Part shown: positions 8,342 through 17,247 of the stretch, one piece after another | How the letters are laid out: every line of letters starts with the position of its first letter | Numbering within the stretch: position 1 is the first letter of the stretch | Assembly (NCBI RefSeq): GCF_001543895.1 | Contig: NZ_JYIJ01000018.1 | Span: forward strand, 620,001 to 684,000 | Source: Carbonactinospora thermoautotrophica | GTDB taxonomy: Bacteria; Actinomycetota; Actinomycetes; Streptomycetales; Carbonactinosporaceae | Direction of reading: 5' to 3' | Length of the DNA stretch: 64,000 nt | Notes under the pieces: generated by a model | Database searches by the model: none | What the model was told of the DNA's origin: nothing | What the model saw: only the letters and a program-made list of their open reading frames with translations | Translations under genes and position numbers: made by a program

Positions 8342-9552
8342 CCGGTTTCGCGCGGCGGCGCATCACCGTCATCGGGTACCACCGCGACACCATGTCCGCG
8401 CGTGCCCTGGACAAGCTCGCCACCGCGACCCTGGTGGTCGCCGGGGAACGGTACTTCGACCTGCTGCCCGTGCCGGAGCGCGCGCAGCGCTGCGCGTTCG
8501 GCCGGCTCGACACGGCCCTGGACGTGATCGCCGCACACCAGGGGCACGTGGTCGTGGTCGCCAGCGGCGACCCGGGCTTCTTCGGCATCGTGCGGGCACT
8601 GGCCGAGCGGTTCGGGCCGGACGAGCTGGAGGTGCTGCCCGCGCTGTCCTCGGTGGCCGCCGCGTTCTCCCGCCTCGGCCTGCCCTGGGACGACGCGGTC
8701 GTGGTGTCGGCGCACGGGCGCGACATCCGGCCGGCGATCAACGCCTGCCGCGCGTACCCCAAGGTGGCCGTGCTCACCGGGCCCGGGACCGGCCCGCGGG
8801 AGCTGGCCCAGGGACTCGCCGGCACCGGCCGTCGGCTCGCGGTGCTGTCCAACCTGGGCGAACCGGGGGAGAGCGTGGTCCGGATGGACGTGGACGAGGC
8901 CGCCAAGACCGAGTTCGCCGGCCCGCTCAACGTGACCGTGGTCCTGGACGAGCAGCGGCTCGTCGGGCAGCGGCGCGTCTTCGCCGGGCCTCCCCGCGCG
9001 CCCCGGCGCTGGGCGCTGCACGAGGACGCCTACGAGCACCGCGACTCGATGATCACCAAGTCCGAGGTGCGGGCGCTCGCGCTCGCCAAGCTCGGCCCCG
9101 GCCTCGGCGACCTGGTCTGGGACGTGGGCGCCGGCTCGGGCTCGGTCGCCGTCGAGTGCGCCCGGTTCGGCGCGGCGGTCATCGCGATCGAGCGCGATCC
9201 GCAGGCGTGCGCGATGATCCGGCGCAACGCCCAGGCCCACGACGTGTACGTGGAGGTGGTCGAGGGCTCGGCCCCCGAGGCGTTCGCCGGCCTGCCCGAC
9301 CCGGACGCGATCTTCGTCGGCGGGGGCGCCATGGAGGTCATCGAGGCCTCCGCGCGGCGCGGCGCGCAGCGGGTGGTGGTCGCGCTCGCCGCCTTGGAGC
9401 GGGTGTCGCGCACCCGCCGCGTGCTCAGCAGGGCCGGGTACGCGGTCGGCGGCGTCCTGCTGCACGCCGAGCGGCTGACCGAGCTGCCCGGCGGCGTGCA
9501 CCGGCTGGCCGCGGTCAACCCCGTCTTCGTGCTGTGGGGTGAGCGCCGATGA
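8338..9552 (+). CDS. cobL: Precorrin-6Y C5,15-methyltransferase (decarboxylating), CbiE-CbiT fusion
   Basis: A 404-residue two-domain enzyme. The N-terminal CbiE-like methylase (about residues 1-200) contains VVASGDPGFFGIVRALAERF; the C-terminal CbiT Rossmann methyltransferase contains VWDVGAGSGSVAVECARF near residue 260 followed by AIERD. It methylates C5 and C15 and decarboxylates the ring C acetate. The GTG at 8338 is chosen since it gives a GTGA overlap with cbiD; the open frame upstream is out-of-phase cbiD sequence. Confidence 0.92.
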   Translation: MTGFARRRITVIGYHRDTMSARALDKLATATLVVAGERYFDLLPVPERAQRCAFGRLDTALDVIAAHQGHVVVVASGDPGFFGIVRALAERFGPDELEVLPALSSVAAAFSRLGLPWDDAVVVSAHGRDIRPAINACRAYPKVAVLTGPGTGPRELAQGLAGTGRRLAVLSNLGEPGESVVRMDVDEAAKTEFAGPLNVTVVLDEQRLVGQRRVFAGPPRAPRRWALHEDAYEHRDSMITKSEVRALALAKLGPGLGDLVWDVGAGSGSVAVECARFGAAVIAIERDPQACAMIRRNAQAHDVYVEVVEGSAPEAFAGLPDPDAIFVGGGAMEVIEASARRGAQRVVVALAALERVSRTRRVLSRAGYAVGGVLLHAERLTELPGGVHRLAAVNPVFVLWGERR

Positions 9553-11282
9553 GGCACCCGATCGGCGTGGTGGCCGCCACCGCGAGCGGCCGGACCGCCG
9601 CCGCCACCCTGGCGAGCGCCTGGCCTAAGGAGGTGCGGGTCTTCGCGGCGGACTCGGTGGCCGAAGCGCTGCGGGAGGCGTTTCGCGCCTGCGAGGCGGT
9701 GGTCAGCTTCCTCGCCGTGGGCGCGACCGTGCGGATTCTCGCCCCGCTGCTGGAGCACAAGACCACCGACCCGGCCGTGGTGTGCGTGGACGAGTCCCGG
9801 CGGTACGCGGTCCCCGTGCTCGGCGGCCATCACGGCGCGAACGCGCTGGCCGAGCGGGTCGCGGGTGTGCTCGGCTGCACGCCGGTGGTCACGACCGCCT
9901 CCGACGCCGTCGCCGTGCCCGGGCTGGACGAGCTGGCCGACCTGATGGGCTGGCGGATCGAACCCGGCAGCGACCTGGCCGGGGTCGGCGCGGCCCTGCT
10001 GTCTGGTGAGCCGGTCGCCCTGTCCGGCGACCTCACCTGGCCGCTGCCCGCCCTGCCCCCGAACGTCACGCGGGTGTCCACCCCGGAGCCAGGGCTTCCC
10101 GTGATCGCGGTGACCGACGAGGACCTTGCAGCGGGGCGCGGGCTGGTGGTGTACCGGCCGCCGTCGCTCGTCGTGGGCGTCGGCGCGAGCCGGGGGGCGA
10201 GCGCTGAGGAGGTGCTGGAGACGATCGACGCGGCGCTCGCCGAGGCTCGGCTGAGCCCGCTGTCGGTCCGGCACTTGGCCTCGGTGGACGCCAAGGCGGA
10301 CGAGGCCGGGCTCCTGGCGGCGGCCGAGCGCCGGGGCTGGCCGGTCGTGTGCCACCCGGCCGAGGCGCTCGCCCGGGTGGAGACCCCCAACCCGTCCGAG
10401 GTCGTGCGGGCCGCCGTCGGCACCCCCAGCGTCGCCGAGGCCGCGGCGAGGTACGCCGGCCCCGGCCGCCCGCTGGGCGAGCTGGTCGTGCCCAAGCGCA
10501 GGAGCGCCCGGGCCAACCCCATGGTCACCGTGGCCGTGGCCCGGCACCGGGGGCGCGGGCGGCTGGCGATCGTCGGGCTCGGGCCGGGCGCCCGCGACCT
10601 GCTGACCCCGCGTGCCGTGGCCGAGCTGCGGCGCGCCTCGGTGGTCGTCGGCCTGGACCAGTACGTCGACCAGGTCCGCGACCTGCTGCGCCCCGGCACC
10701 GAGGTGGTGGCCAGCGGGCTCGGCCAGGAGGAGGAACGCGCCCGCACCGCGGTCGAGCTGGCCCGCGCCGGCCGCGCGGTCGCGCTGATCGGATCGGGCG
10801 ACGCGGGGGTGTACGCGATGGCGAGCCCGGCCCTGGACCTCGCCGACGAGGCGATCGACGTGGTCGGCGTGCCCGGCGTCACCGCCGCCGCGGCCGCCGC
10901 CAGCCTGCTCGGCGCGCCGCTCGGCCACGACCACGCCTACATCTCGCTGTCGGATCTGCACACCCCCTGGGCGGCGATCGAGCGCCGGATCCGGGCCGCG
11001 GCCGAGGGCGACTTCGTGGTCTGCTTCTACAACCCGCGCAGCCGGCAGCGGGACTGGCAGCTCGCCCGCGCCGTCGAGATCCTCGCCGCGCACCGCCCGC
11101 CCAAGACCCCCGTCGGGTACGTGCGCAACGCCACCCGGGAGGGGGAGCGGGTCGTGCTCACCACGCTCGCCGACTTCGACCCCGCCGAGGTCGACATGTA
11201 CACGGTCGTGCTGGTCGGCAGCAGCAGCACCCGGATCGTGGCCGGCCGCATGGTGACCCCGAGGGGGTATCGGTGGTCGTGA
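9549..11282 (+). CDS. cobJ: CbiG-CobJ fusion: cobalt-precorrin-5A hydrolase / precorrin-3B C17-methyltransferase
   Basis: A 577-residue fusion. Residues 1 to about 330 match CbiG, which opens the delta-lactone and releases the C20 fragment; they include FLAVGATVRILAPLL, AVPVLGGHHGANALA and VGVGASRGASAEE. From about residue 337 the protein is a tetrapyrrole methylase (LAIVGLGPGARDLLTPRAV, SGDAGVYAMASPAL, FYNPRSRQR) of the CobJ/CbiH class that methylates C17 during ring contraction. CbiG-CobJ fusions are known in actinobacteria. No CobG is seen nearby, which fits an oxygen-independent contraction. A small ferredoxin gene overlaps the end. Confidence 0.92.
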   Translation: MRHPIGVVAATASGRTAAATLASAWPKEVRVFAADSVAEALREAFRACEAVVSFLAVGATVRILAPLLEHKTTDPAVVCVDESRRYAVPVLGGHHGANALAERVAGVLGCTPVVTTASDAVAVPGLDELADLMGWRIEPGSDLAGVGAALLSGEPVALSGDLTWPLPALPPNVTRVSTPEPGLPVIAVTDEDLAAGRGLVVYRPPSLVVGVGASRGASAEEVLETIDAALAEARLSPLSVRHLASVDAKADEAGLLAAAERRGWPVVCHPAEALARVETPNPSEVVRAAVGTPSVAEAAARYAGPGRPLGELVVPKRRSARANPMVTVAVARHRGRGRLAIVGLGPGARDLLTPRAVAELRRASVVVGLDQYVDQVRDLLRPGTEVVASGLGQEEERARTAVELARAGRAVALIGSGDAGVYAMASPALDLADEAIDVVGVPGVTAAAAAASLLGAPLGHDHAYISLSDLHTPWAAIERRIRAAAEGDFVVCFYNPRSRQRDWQLARAVEILAAHRPPKTPVGYVRNATREGERVVLTTLADFDPAEVDMYTVVLVGSSSTRIVAGRMVTPRGYRWS

Positions 11283-11440
11283 TCGGCGCCTGCCAGGGCT
11301 GCGGCGCGTGCCTGTTGACCTGCCCCGAGCACGCGATCCGGCCGGCGGGCGGGCGGCTGGTCGTGCGGCACGACCGGTGCACCGGTTGCGGTGAATGCGT
11401 CGAGGTGTGCCCGGTGGACGCGATCACGGAGGTGGACTGA
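11273..11440 (+). CDS. Small 2[4Fe-4S] ferredoxin in the cobalamin operon
   Basis: A 55-residue protein with two complete four-cysteine clusters, CQGCGACLLTCP and CTGCGECVEVCP, so it should hold two [4Fe-4S] centres and carry electrons in the cytoplasm. GTG 11273 is chosen because gaggggg (11261-11267) lies five bases upstream; GTG 11279, which forms a GTGA overlap with cobJ, is the alternative. It ends on the ATG of cobH. Its tight coupling to cobJ and cobH suggests it serves a redox step of corrin synthesis, such as ring contraction or cobalt reduction; that is inference. Confidence 0.85.
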   Translation: MVVIGACQGCGACLLTCPEHAIRPAGGRLVVRHDRCTGCGECVEVCPVDAITEVD

Positions 11441-12030
11441 TGGCGCGCGCCATCCATCCGATCGAGCGGGAGTCGTACGCGATTCTGCGCTCCCGGGTCG
11501 ACACCTCGGCCCTGCCGCCCTACACCCGGGCGGTGGTGGAGCGTGTCATCCACGCCAGCGCCGACCTTGCGTACCTGACCGACCTGGTGTGCGACGAGGC
11601 CGCGCTGGAGCGGGCTGTCCGGGCGCTGCGCGCGGGCGCCCCCGTGGTCGCCGACGTGGCGATGGTCGCCGCCGGGATCACCGCGCGCGAGGTGGTGTGC
11701 CGAATCAGCGACCCGCGCGCCCGCGAGCTGGCCCGCGCCCGCGGCATCACCCGGTCCGCGGCCGGGGTGCGGCTCGCCTACCAGGAGGTCGGCCCGGGCG
11801 CGGTGTGGGTGGTCGGCTGCGCGCCCACCGCCCTGTACGAGCTGATCGGCCTGGACGCCGATCCCGCCCTGGTGATCGGGTTGCCGGTGGGGTTCGTCGG
11901 CGCCGCGGAGTCCAAGGCCGCGCTGCGGTCCTCCGGCCTGCCGGCGGTGAGCAACGTGTCGGAGAAAGGGGGCTCCGCGGTCGCCGCCGCGGCGCTGAAC
12001 GCCCTGCTGTACCTGGAGGAGAGCGAGTGA
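11440..12030 (+). CDS. cobH: Precorrin-8X methylmutase
   Basis: A 196-residue CobH/CbiC protein, which moves the C11 methyl group to C12 to give hydrogenobyrinate. The family's catalytic His is in RVIHASADLAYL (about residue 35), followed by PVVADVAMVAAGI and a GLPVGFVGAAESK segment near 145-160. ATG 11440 is used (TGATGG overlap with the ferredoxin) since it places IHPIERESYAI at the N-terminus as in the family. It ends on the GTG of the CbiX gene. Confidence 0.92.
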   Translation: MARAIHPIERESYAILRSRVDTSALPPYTRAVVERVIHASADLAYLTDLVCDEAALERAVRALRAGAPVVADVAMVAAGITAREVVCRISDPRARELARARGITRSAAGVRLAYQEVGPGAVWVVGCAPTALYELIGLDADPALVIGLPVGFVGAAESKAALRSSGLPAVSNVSEKGGSAVAAAALNALLYLEESE

Positions 12031-12989
12031 GCAAGGCGCTGCTCATCGTCGGCCACGGCACCCGCAGCGACCACGGGGTGGCGGAGTTCGACCGGTTCGT
12101 CGACCGGGTGCGCCGGCTCGCCCCCGCGCACGGCATCCCCGCGGTGGAGGGCGGTTTCATCGAGCTGGCCCCGCCCCCGGTCACCGACGCGGTCGGCAAA
12201 CTGGTTGCCGCCGGCCAGACCGAGTTCGCGGCCGTGCCGCTGGTGCTCGTCGCCGCCGGGCACGCCAAGGGCGACATCCCCGCCGCGCTCAAGCGGGAGC
12301 TGGCCCGGTACCCGGGGATCTCCTACCGGTACGGCCGCCCGCTCGGCCCGCATCCCACCTTGCTTTCCCTGATGGAGGAGCGGCTGGACGCGGTGCTGCC
12401 GCGCGCGGAGCGGCCCGGCACCGCCGTGCTGGTCGTCGGCCGCGGCTCGACCGACCCGGACGCGAACGCCGAGGTCCACAAGGTGGCCCGGCTGTTCTGG
12501 GAGGGCCGCGGGTTCGCGTTCGCCGAGACCGCCTTCGTCTCGCTCGCCTGGCCCGGGGTGCCCGAGGGCCTGGAACGCTGCCGCCTGCTGGGGGCGCGGC
12601 GCATCGTCGTCCTGCCGTACTTCCTGTTCCCCGGCGTGCTGCCGGACCGGATCGTCACGCAGGCGAAGGAGTACGCGACCGGCCACCCCGATCTGGACGT
12701 CCGCATCGCCGACCTGATCGGGGACTGCGACGGGCTGGCCGACCTGGTGCTCGAGCGGTACTGGGAGGCGCTCGGCGGCGACATCCGGATGAACTGCGAC
12801 TCCTGCGTCTACCGGGTGGCCCTGCCCGGGTTCGAGCACCGCGTCGGCGCCCCGCAGCGCCCGCACGACCACCCCCACGACCCGGCCGACCCGCACGGGC
12901 ACCACCATCACGGTCACGGGCATGCGCACGAGCACGGGCACCATCACGGGAACGCGCACGGGCACGGAGGGCACGGGCATGCCCACTGA
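12027..12989 (+). CDS. cbiX: Sirohydrochlorin/cobalt chelatase, CbiX type, with His-rich tail
   Basis: A 320-residue protein with two chelatase half-domains: LLIVGHGTRSDHG at the N-terminus and VLVVGRGSTDPDANAE near residue 138, each carrying the entry motif of class II chelatases (the second has Arg where the first has His). After MNCDSCVYRVALPGFEHR, typical for this family, come about 45 residues dominated by His (HGHHHHGHGHAHEHGHHHG). Such tails bind Co or Ni in other metal-handling proteins. It would insert cobalt early, into sirohydrochlorin. GTG 12027 overlaps cobH as GTGA. Confidence 0.9.
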   Translation: MSKALLIVGHGTRSDHGVAEFDRFVDRVRRLAPAHGIPAVEGGFIELAPPPVTDAVGKLVAAGQTEFAAVPLVLVAAGHAKGDIPAALKRELARYPGISYRYGRPLGPHPTLLSLMEERLDAVLPRAERPGTAVLVVGRGSTDPDANAEVHKVARLFWEGRGFAFAETAFVSLAWPGVPEGLERCRLLGARRIVVLPYFLFPGVLPDRIVTQAKEYATGHPDLDVRIADLIGDCDGLADLVLERYWEALGGDIRMNCDSCVYRVALPGFEHRVGAPQRPHDHPHDPADPHGHHHHGHGHAHEHGHHHGNAHGHGGHGHAH

Positions 12990-14244
12990 GCCGTCGCCGG
13001 AGTTCGGGGGCCAGACGGTGCTCCCGGAGGGGTCCGGACCTCCAGATAACAGGCCTAAGCTGCGCAACGAACACCACTACCCGGGCGAGCGCCCGCCCGG
13101 GGACCGCCACGACCGGGGAGAACACCCGCAGCGCCCCGCCCCGGACTACGACCTGGCGCACCACGGGGACGCCGAGGTGGCGCCGGGCCTGGTGGACCTG
13201 GCCGTCAACGTGCGCCGCCGCGAGCCGCCCGCGTGGCTGCGGGAGCGGCTGACCGAGAGCCTGCGGGACCTGGCCGCCTACCCGGACCCTGGGCGGGCCC
13301 GCAAGGCGGTGGCGGACCGGCACCGCCGGGACCCGGAGGAGGTGCTGCTCACCGCCGGGGCGGCCGAGGCGTTCGTGCTGATCGCCCGCGCGTTCCGGCC
13401 GCGGCGCGCGGTGGTGGTGCACCCGCAGTTCACCGAGCCGGAGGCGGCGCTCCGCGCGGCCGGCCACCCGGTGGAGCGGGTCTTCCTCACCCCCGAGGAG
13501 GGGTTCGCGCTCGCCCCCGAACGCGTACCCGAAGACGCCGATCTGGTCGTCGTCGGCAACCCCACCAACCCGACCTCGGTGCTGCACCCGGCCGGCGCGG
13601 TCGCCGCGCTGGCCCGGCCCGGCCGCGTCCTGGTGGTGGACGAGGCGTTCGCGGACACGATCCCCGGCGAGCCCGAGTCGCTGGCCGGGCGCGCCGACCT
13701 GCCCGGCGTCATCGTCCTGCGCAGCCTGACCAAGACCTGGGGCCTGGCTGGCCTGCGGGTCGGGTACGCGCTGGCCGGCCCGGACCTGATCCGGGAACTC
13801 GCCCACGCCCAGCCGCTGTGGGCGGTCTCCACCCCGGCGCTGGTGGCCGCCGAGGCGTGCAGCACGCCCGCCGCCTTGGCCGAGGTCGAGCGGGACGCCC
13901 ACGCTCTCGCCGCGGAGCGCGCCTACCTGGTGGAGCGGCTGCACGCCGTCCCCGGCGTGCACCTGCCGGTCCGGCCGCGCGCCTCGTTCGCGCTGCTCCG
14001 CGTGCCGGACGGCCGCGCGGTCCGGGAGCGGCTGCGTGCGCTCGGCTTCGCGGTGCGCCGCGCCGACACCTTCCCCGGCCTGGGGCCCGACTGGCTGCGC
14101 GTGGCGGTACGCGACCGAGGAGTCACCGACGCCTTCATCGCCGCGCTGCAGGAAGCCCTGCGCCTCGGCGCGACGCACGGCCGGCGCGAAGCGGCCGATC
14201 CGGTGAGCCCGCATAGCGCGGGTGGAGCGAAGGAGGCACGATGA
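12979..14244 (+). CDS. cobC: CobC-like PLP-dependent aminotransferase (threonine-phosphate decarboxylase family)
   Basis: A 421-residue class I/II aminotransferase fold protein of the CobC/CobD/HisC group. PLP motifs: VVVGNPTNPTS, VVDEAFADT, and the Schiff-base lysine in RSLTKTWGLAGLRVGYAL (about residue 255). In cobalamin synthesis this family supplies (R)-1-amino-2-propanol phosphate by decarboxylating threonine phosphate. The first 70 residues are Pro/His/Glu-rich and look unstructured. Start at ATG 12979 overlaps the CbiX stop by 11 bases. Confidence 0.82.
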   Translation: MPTEPSPEFGGQTVLPEGSGPPDNRPKLRNEHHYPGERPPGDRHDRGEHPQRPAPDYDLAHHGDAEVAPGLVDLAVNVRRREPPAWLRERLTESLRDLAAYPDPGRARKAVADRHRRDPEEVLLTAGAAEAFVLIARAFRPRRAVVVHPQFTEPEAALRAAGHPVERVFLTPEEGFALAPERVPEDADLVVVGNPTNPTSVLHPAGAVAALARPGRVLVVDEAFADTIPGEPESLAGRADLPGVIVLRSLTKTWGLAGLRVGYALAGPDLIRELAHAQPLWAVSTPALVAAEACSTPAALAEVERDAHALAAERAYLVERLHAVPGVHLPVRPRASFALLRVPDGRAVRERLRALGFAVRRADTFPGLGPDWLRVAVRDRGVTDAFIAALQEALRLGATHGRREAADPVSPHSAGGAKEAR

Positions 14245-15971
14245 GCGGGACGTACGAGCCGTCGATCCGCGACGCGGTGCACCGGGTGATCCGGGAACGC
14301 CGCGACGTGCGCACCGGGTTCCGGCGCGACCCGATCCCGGACGACGTCCTCACCCGGATCCTGGAGGCGGCGCACCACGCGCCCAGCGTCGGGTTCTCCC
14401 AGCCGTGGGACTTCCTGCTCGTCCGCTCCGAGGAAACCCGGCGTCGGGTGCGCGAGCTGGCCATGCGGCAGCGCGACTGGTACGCCGACGCGCTCCCGGC
14501 CGCGCGCGCCCGCGCGTTCCGCGGCCTGAAAATCGAGGCGATCCTGGACACGCCGGTCAACATCGTGGTCACCTGCGACCCGACCCGCGGCGGCCGGTAC
14601 ACGCTCGGCCGCTACAGTCAGCCGCAGACGGCCGCGTACTCCGCCTGCCTCGCGGTGGAGAACCTGTGGCTGGCCGCCCGCGCCGAAGGGCTCGGCGTGG
14701 GCTGGGTGAGCTTCTTCGACGAGCGCGAGCTGGCCGGCCTGCTGGGCATCCCGCGGCACCTGGAGGTAGTCGCCTACCTGTGCGTCGGGTACGTGGACGC
14801 CTTCCCCGACGAGCCCGAGCTGGCCGCCGCCGGCTGGGCCCGCCGCCGCCCGCTCGCCTGGGCCGTGCACGAGGAGCGGTACGGGCGGCGCACGCTGCCT
14901 GGACAGGAGCCGGTGAGTCTGCTGGAGGAGACGCTGGCCGCGATCCGCCCGCTGGACGAGGACGCGGTCGCCGACGCTCGGAGCCGGCAGGACCGGATGA
15001 CCAAGCCCCGCGGCTCGCTCGGTGTCCTGGAGGACGTGTCGGTCCAGCTCGCCGGGCTCGCCGGGGCCTGCCCGCCACCGCTGCCGGAGCCGGCCGCGGT
15101 CGCGGTGTTCGCCGGCGACCACGGCGTCCACGCGCAAGGCGTGACACCCTGGCCGCAGGAGGTCACCGCCCAGATGGTCGCCAACTTCCTGGCCGGTGGT
15201 GCGGTCGTGAACGCGTTCGCCGCCCAGGTCGGCGCCGAGGTGTGCGTGGTCGACGTGGGCGTGGTGGCCGACCTGGAGCCCACCCCGGGCCTGCTGCCCC
15301 GCAAGGTCCGGTACGGCACCGCCGACATGACCGAGCAGCCCGCCATGACCCGGGAGGAGGCCGTCCGCGCTGTGGAGGTCGGCGTCGAGACCGCGCGCGA
15401 CCTGGTCGCCGCCGGCAACCGCTGCCTGGTCACCGGCGACATGGGCATCGCCAACACCACCGCGTGCGCCGCACTGATCGCCGCGTTCACCGGCTCGGAC
15501 CCCGCCGCGGTGACCGGCCGCGGCACGGGCGTGGACGACGCGACGTACGCCCACAAGATCGACGTCGTGCGCCGTGCCCTGGACCGGCACTGCCCGGATC
15601 CGGCCGACCCGCTCGGTGTCCTCGCCGCCGTGGGCGGCCTGGAGCATGCCGCGATCGCCGGGTTCCTGCTCGGCGCCGCGGCGCTGCGCGTGCCGGTGAT
15701 CCTGGACGGCGTGATCGCCGGATCGGCCGCGCTGGTCGCCGCCGCGCTCGAGCCGACCGCCAAGGCCGCCTGGATCGCCGGCCACCGCTCCGCCGAGCCC
15801 GGCCACGCCATCGCCCTCCGCCATCTGGGCCTGCGCCCGCTGGTCGACCTGGAACTCCGCCTCGGTGAGGGCACCGGCGCCCTGCTCGCCCTGCCGCTGG
15901 TCCAGTCCGCGGTACGGGCGCTCCGCGAGGTCGCCACCTTCGACTCGGCCGGGGTTTCGGAGAAGAACTGA
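14241..15971 (+). CDS. cobT: BluB-CobT fusion: DMB synthase / NaMN:DMB phosphoribosyltransferase
   Basis: A 576-residue fusion. Residues 1 to about 215 match BluB, the flavin-destroying enzyme that makes 5,6-dimethylbenzimidazole from FMNH2 and O2 (RRDVRTGFRRDPIPDD, AAHHAPSVGFSQPWDF, VENLWLAARAEGLGVGW). From about residue 226 the protein is CobT (DRMTKPRGSLGVLE, VFAGDHGVHAQGVTPWPQ, GDMGIANTT, LRLGEGTGALLALP with the catalytic Glu at about 543), which activates DMB to alpha-ribazole phosphate. One polypeptide therefore makes and uses the lower ligand. ATG 14241 overlaps the cobC stop. Confidence 0.93.
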   Translation: MSGTYEPSIRDAVHRVIRERRDVRTGFRRDPIPDDVLTRILEAAHHAPSVGFSQPWDFLLVRSEETRRRVRELAMRQRDWYADALPAARARAFRGLKIEAILDTPVNIVVTCDPTRGGRYTLGRYSQPQTAAYSACLAVENLWLAARAEGLGVGWVSFFDERELAGLLGIPRHLEVVAYLCVGYVDAFPDEPELAAAGWARRRPLAWAVHEERYGRRTLPGQEPVSLLEETLAAIRPLDEDAVADARSRQDRMTKPRGSLGVLEDVSVQLAGLAGACPPPLPEPAAVAVFAGDHGVHAQGVTPWPQEVTAQMVANFLAGGAVVNAFAAQVGAEVCVVDVGVVADLEPTPGLLPRKVRYGTADMTEQPAMTREEAVRAVEVGVETARDLVAAGNRCLVTGDMGIANTTACAALIAAFTGSDPAAVTGRGTGVDDATYAHKIDVVRRALDRHCPDPADPLGVLAAVGGLEHAAIAGFLLGAAALRVPVILDGVIAGSAALVAAALEPTAKAAWIAGHRSAEPGHAIALRHLGLRPLVDLELRLGEGTGALLALPLVQSAVRALREVATFDSAGVSEKN

Positions 15972-16026
15972 AGGCCGCCGTCGCCGAAACAGCCGTGAAA
16001 CAATGGGGCGCTCCACTGGGAAAGAC

Positions 16027-17247
16027 ATGAGCGAGAAAGCACACCTGATCTATCCCGCCGGCCTGAACCTGGCGGGCCGCCGCGTCGTGGTCGTCGGCGG
16101 CGGGGCGGTGGCGCAACGGCGCCTGCCCGGGCTGCTCGACGCCGGGGCTGACGTGCTGCTGATCGCGCCGCACGTCACGCCCTCGATCGAGGCCATGGCG
16201 GCGGCCGGGGAGATCCGGTGGGAGCGCCGTCCGTACCGGCCGGGCGACCTGGAGCACGCCTGGTACGCGCTGGCCCTCACCGACTCGCCCGAGGTGAACG
16301 CCGCGGTGGCGGCCGAGGCCGAGCAGCGGCGCGTCTTCTGCGTCCGCGCCGACCAGGCGCATCTCGGCACCGCGCGTACCCCCGCCACCGGCCGGCACGA
16401 CGAGATCACGGTCGCCGTGCTGAGCGGGGACCCGCGCCGGTCGGCTGCGGTGCGCGACGCGGTGGTCGAGAGCCTGCGCGAGGGTACGCTGGCCGCGCCC
16501 CACCACCGGGAGAAGCGGCCCGGCGTGGCCCTGGTCGGCGGCGGGCCGGGCGACCCGGAGCTGATCACGGTGCGGGGCCGGCGGCTGCTCGCCGAGGCCG
16601 ACGTCGTGGTCGTGGACCGGCTCGCGCCCCGCGCGCTGCTGGACGAGCTGCCCCCGTACGTCGAGGTGGTCGACGCGGCGAAGATCCCGTACGGCCGGGC
16701 GATGGCACAGGAGGAGATCAATCGGATCATCGTCGAGCGCGCCAAGGCCGGGAAGTTCGTGGTGCGGCTCAAGGGCGGTGACTCGTTCGTGTTCGGCCGT
16801 GGCTACGAGGAGGTCATCGCCTGCGCCGAGGCGGGCGTCCCGGTCACGGTCGTGCCCGGCATCACCAGCGCGATCGCCGTGCCGGCGCTGGCCGGCATCC
16901 CGGTCACCCACCGGGGGATCGCGCACGAGTACACCGTCGTGTCCGGGCACGTCGACCCGGACAGCCCCAAGTCGCTCGTGGACTGGACAGCCCTGGCCCG
17001 CCTGCGCGGCACGCTGGTGCTGCTCATGGCCGTCGAGCGGCTCGGGGCCATCGCGAAGACGTTGATCGAGCACGGGCGGGACGCCGACACCCCGGCGGCC
17101 GTCATCCAGGACGGCACCCTGCCGGGTGAGCGGGTCGTGCGGGCCACGCTCGGCACGATCGCCGAGGCGGCCGAGCGTGAAGGCGTCCGCCCTCCAGCCG
17201 TGGTCGTGATCGGAGACGTGGTACGCCTGTCCGCGCTAGGCGGTTAG
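16027..17247 (+). CDS. cysG: Siroheme synthase-like uroporphyrinogen-III C-methyltransferase with precorrin-2 dehydrogenase domain
   Basis: A 406-residue protein. The N-terminal Rossmann domain (RRVVVVGGGAVAQRRLPGLL, residues 15-35) corresponds to the precorrin-2 dehydrogenase/ferrochelatase part of CysG. From about residue 160 (VALVGGGPGDPELITVRG) it is a SUMT that makes precorrin-2 from uroporphyrinogen III; VVRLKGGDSFVFGRGYEE and VPGITSAIAVPALAGIPVTHRG are typical. It provides the branch-point substrate for B12 and siroheme. ATG 16027 is preceded by gggaaag. The gene converges on and overlaps the DUF1876 gene by four bases. Confidence 0.9.
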   Translation: MSEKAHLIYPAGLNLAGRRVVVVGGGAVAQRRLPGLLDAGADVLLIAPHVTPSIEAMAAAGEIRWERRPYRPGDLEHAWYALALTDSPEVNAAVAAEAEQRRVFCVRADQAHLGTARTPATGRHDEITVAVLSGDPRRSAAVRDAVVESLREGTLAAPHHREKRPGVALVGGGPGDPELITVRGRRLLAEADVVVVDRLAPRALLDELPPYVEVVDAAKIPYGRAMAQEEINRIIVERAKAGKFVVRLKGGDSFVFGRGYEEVIACAEAGVPVTVVPGITSAIAVPALAGIPVTHRGIAHEYTVVSGHVDPDSPKSLVDWTALARLRGTLVLLMAVERLGAIAKTLIEHGRDADTPAAVIQDGTLPGERVVRATLGTIAEAAEREGVRPPAVVVIGDVVRLSALGG

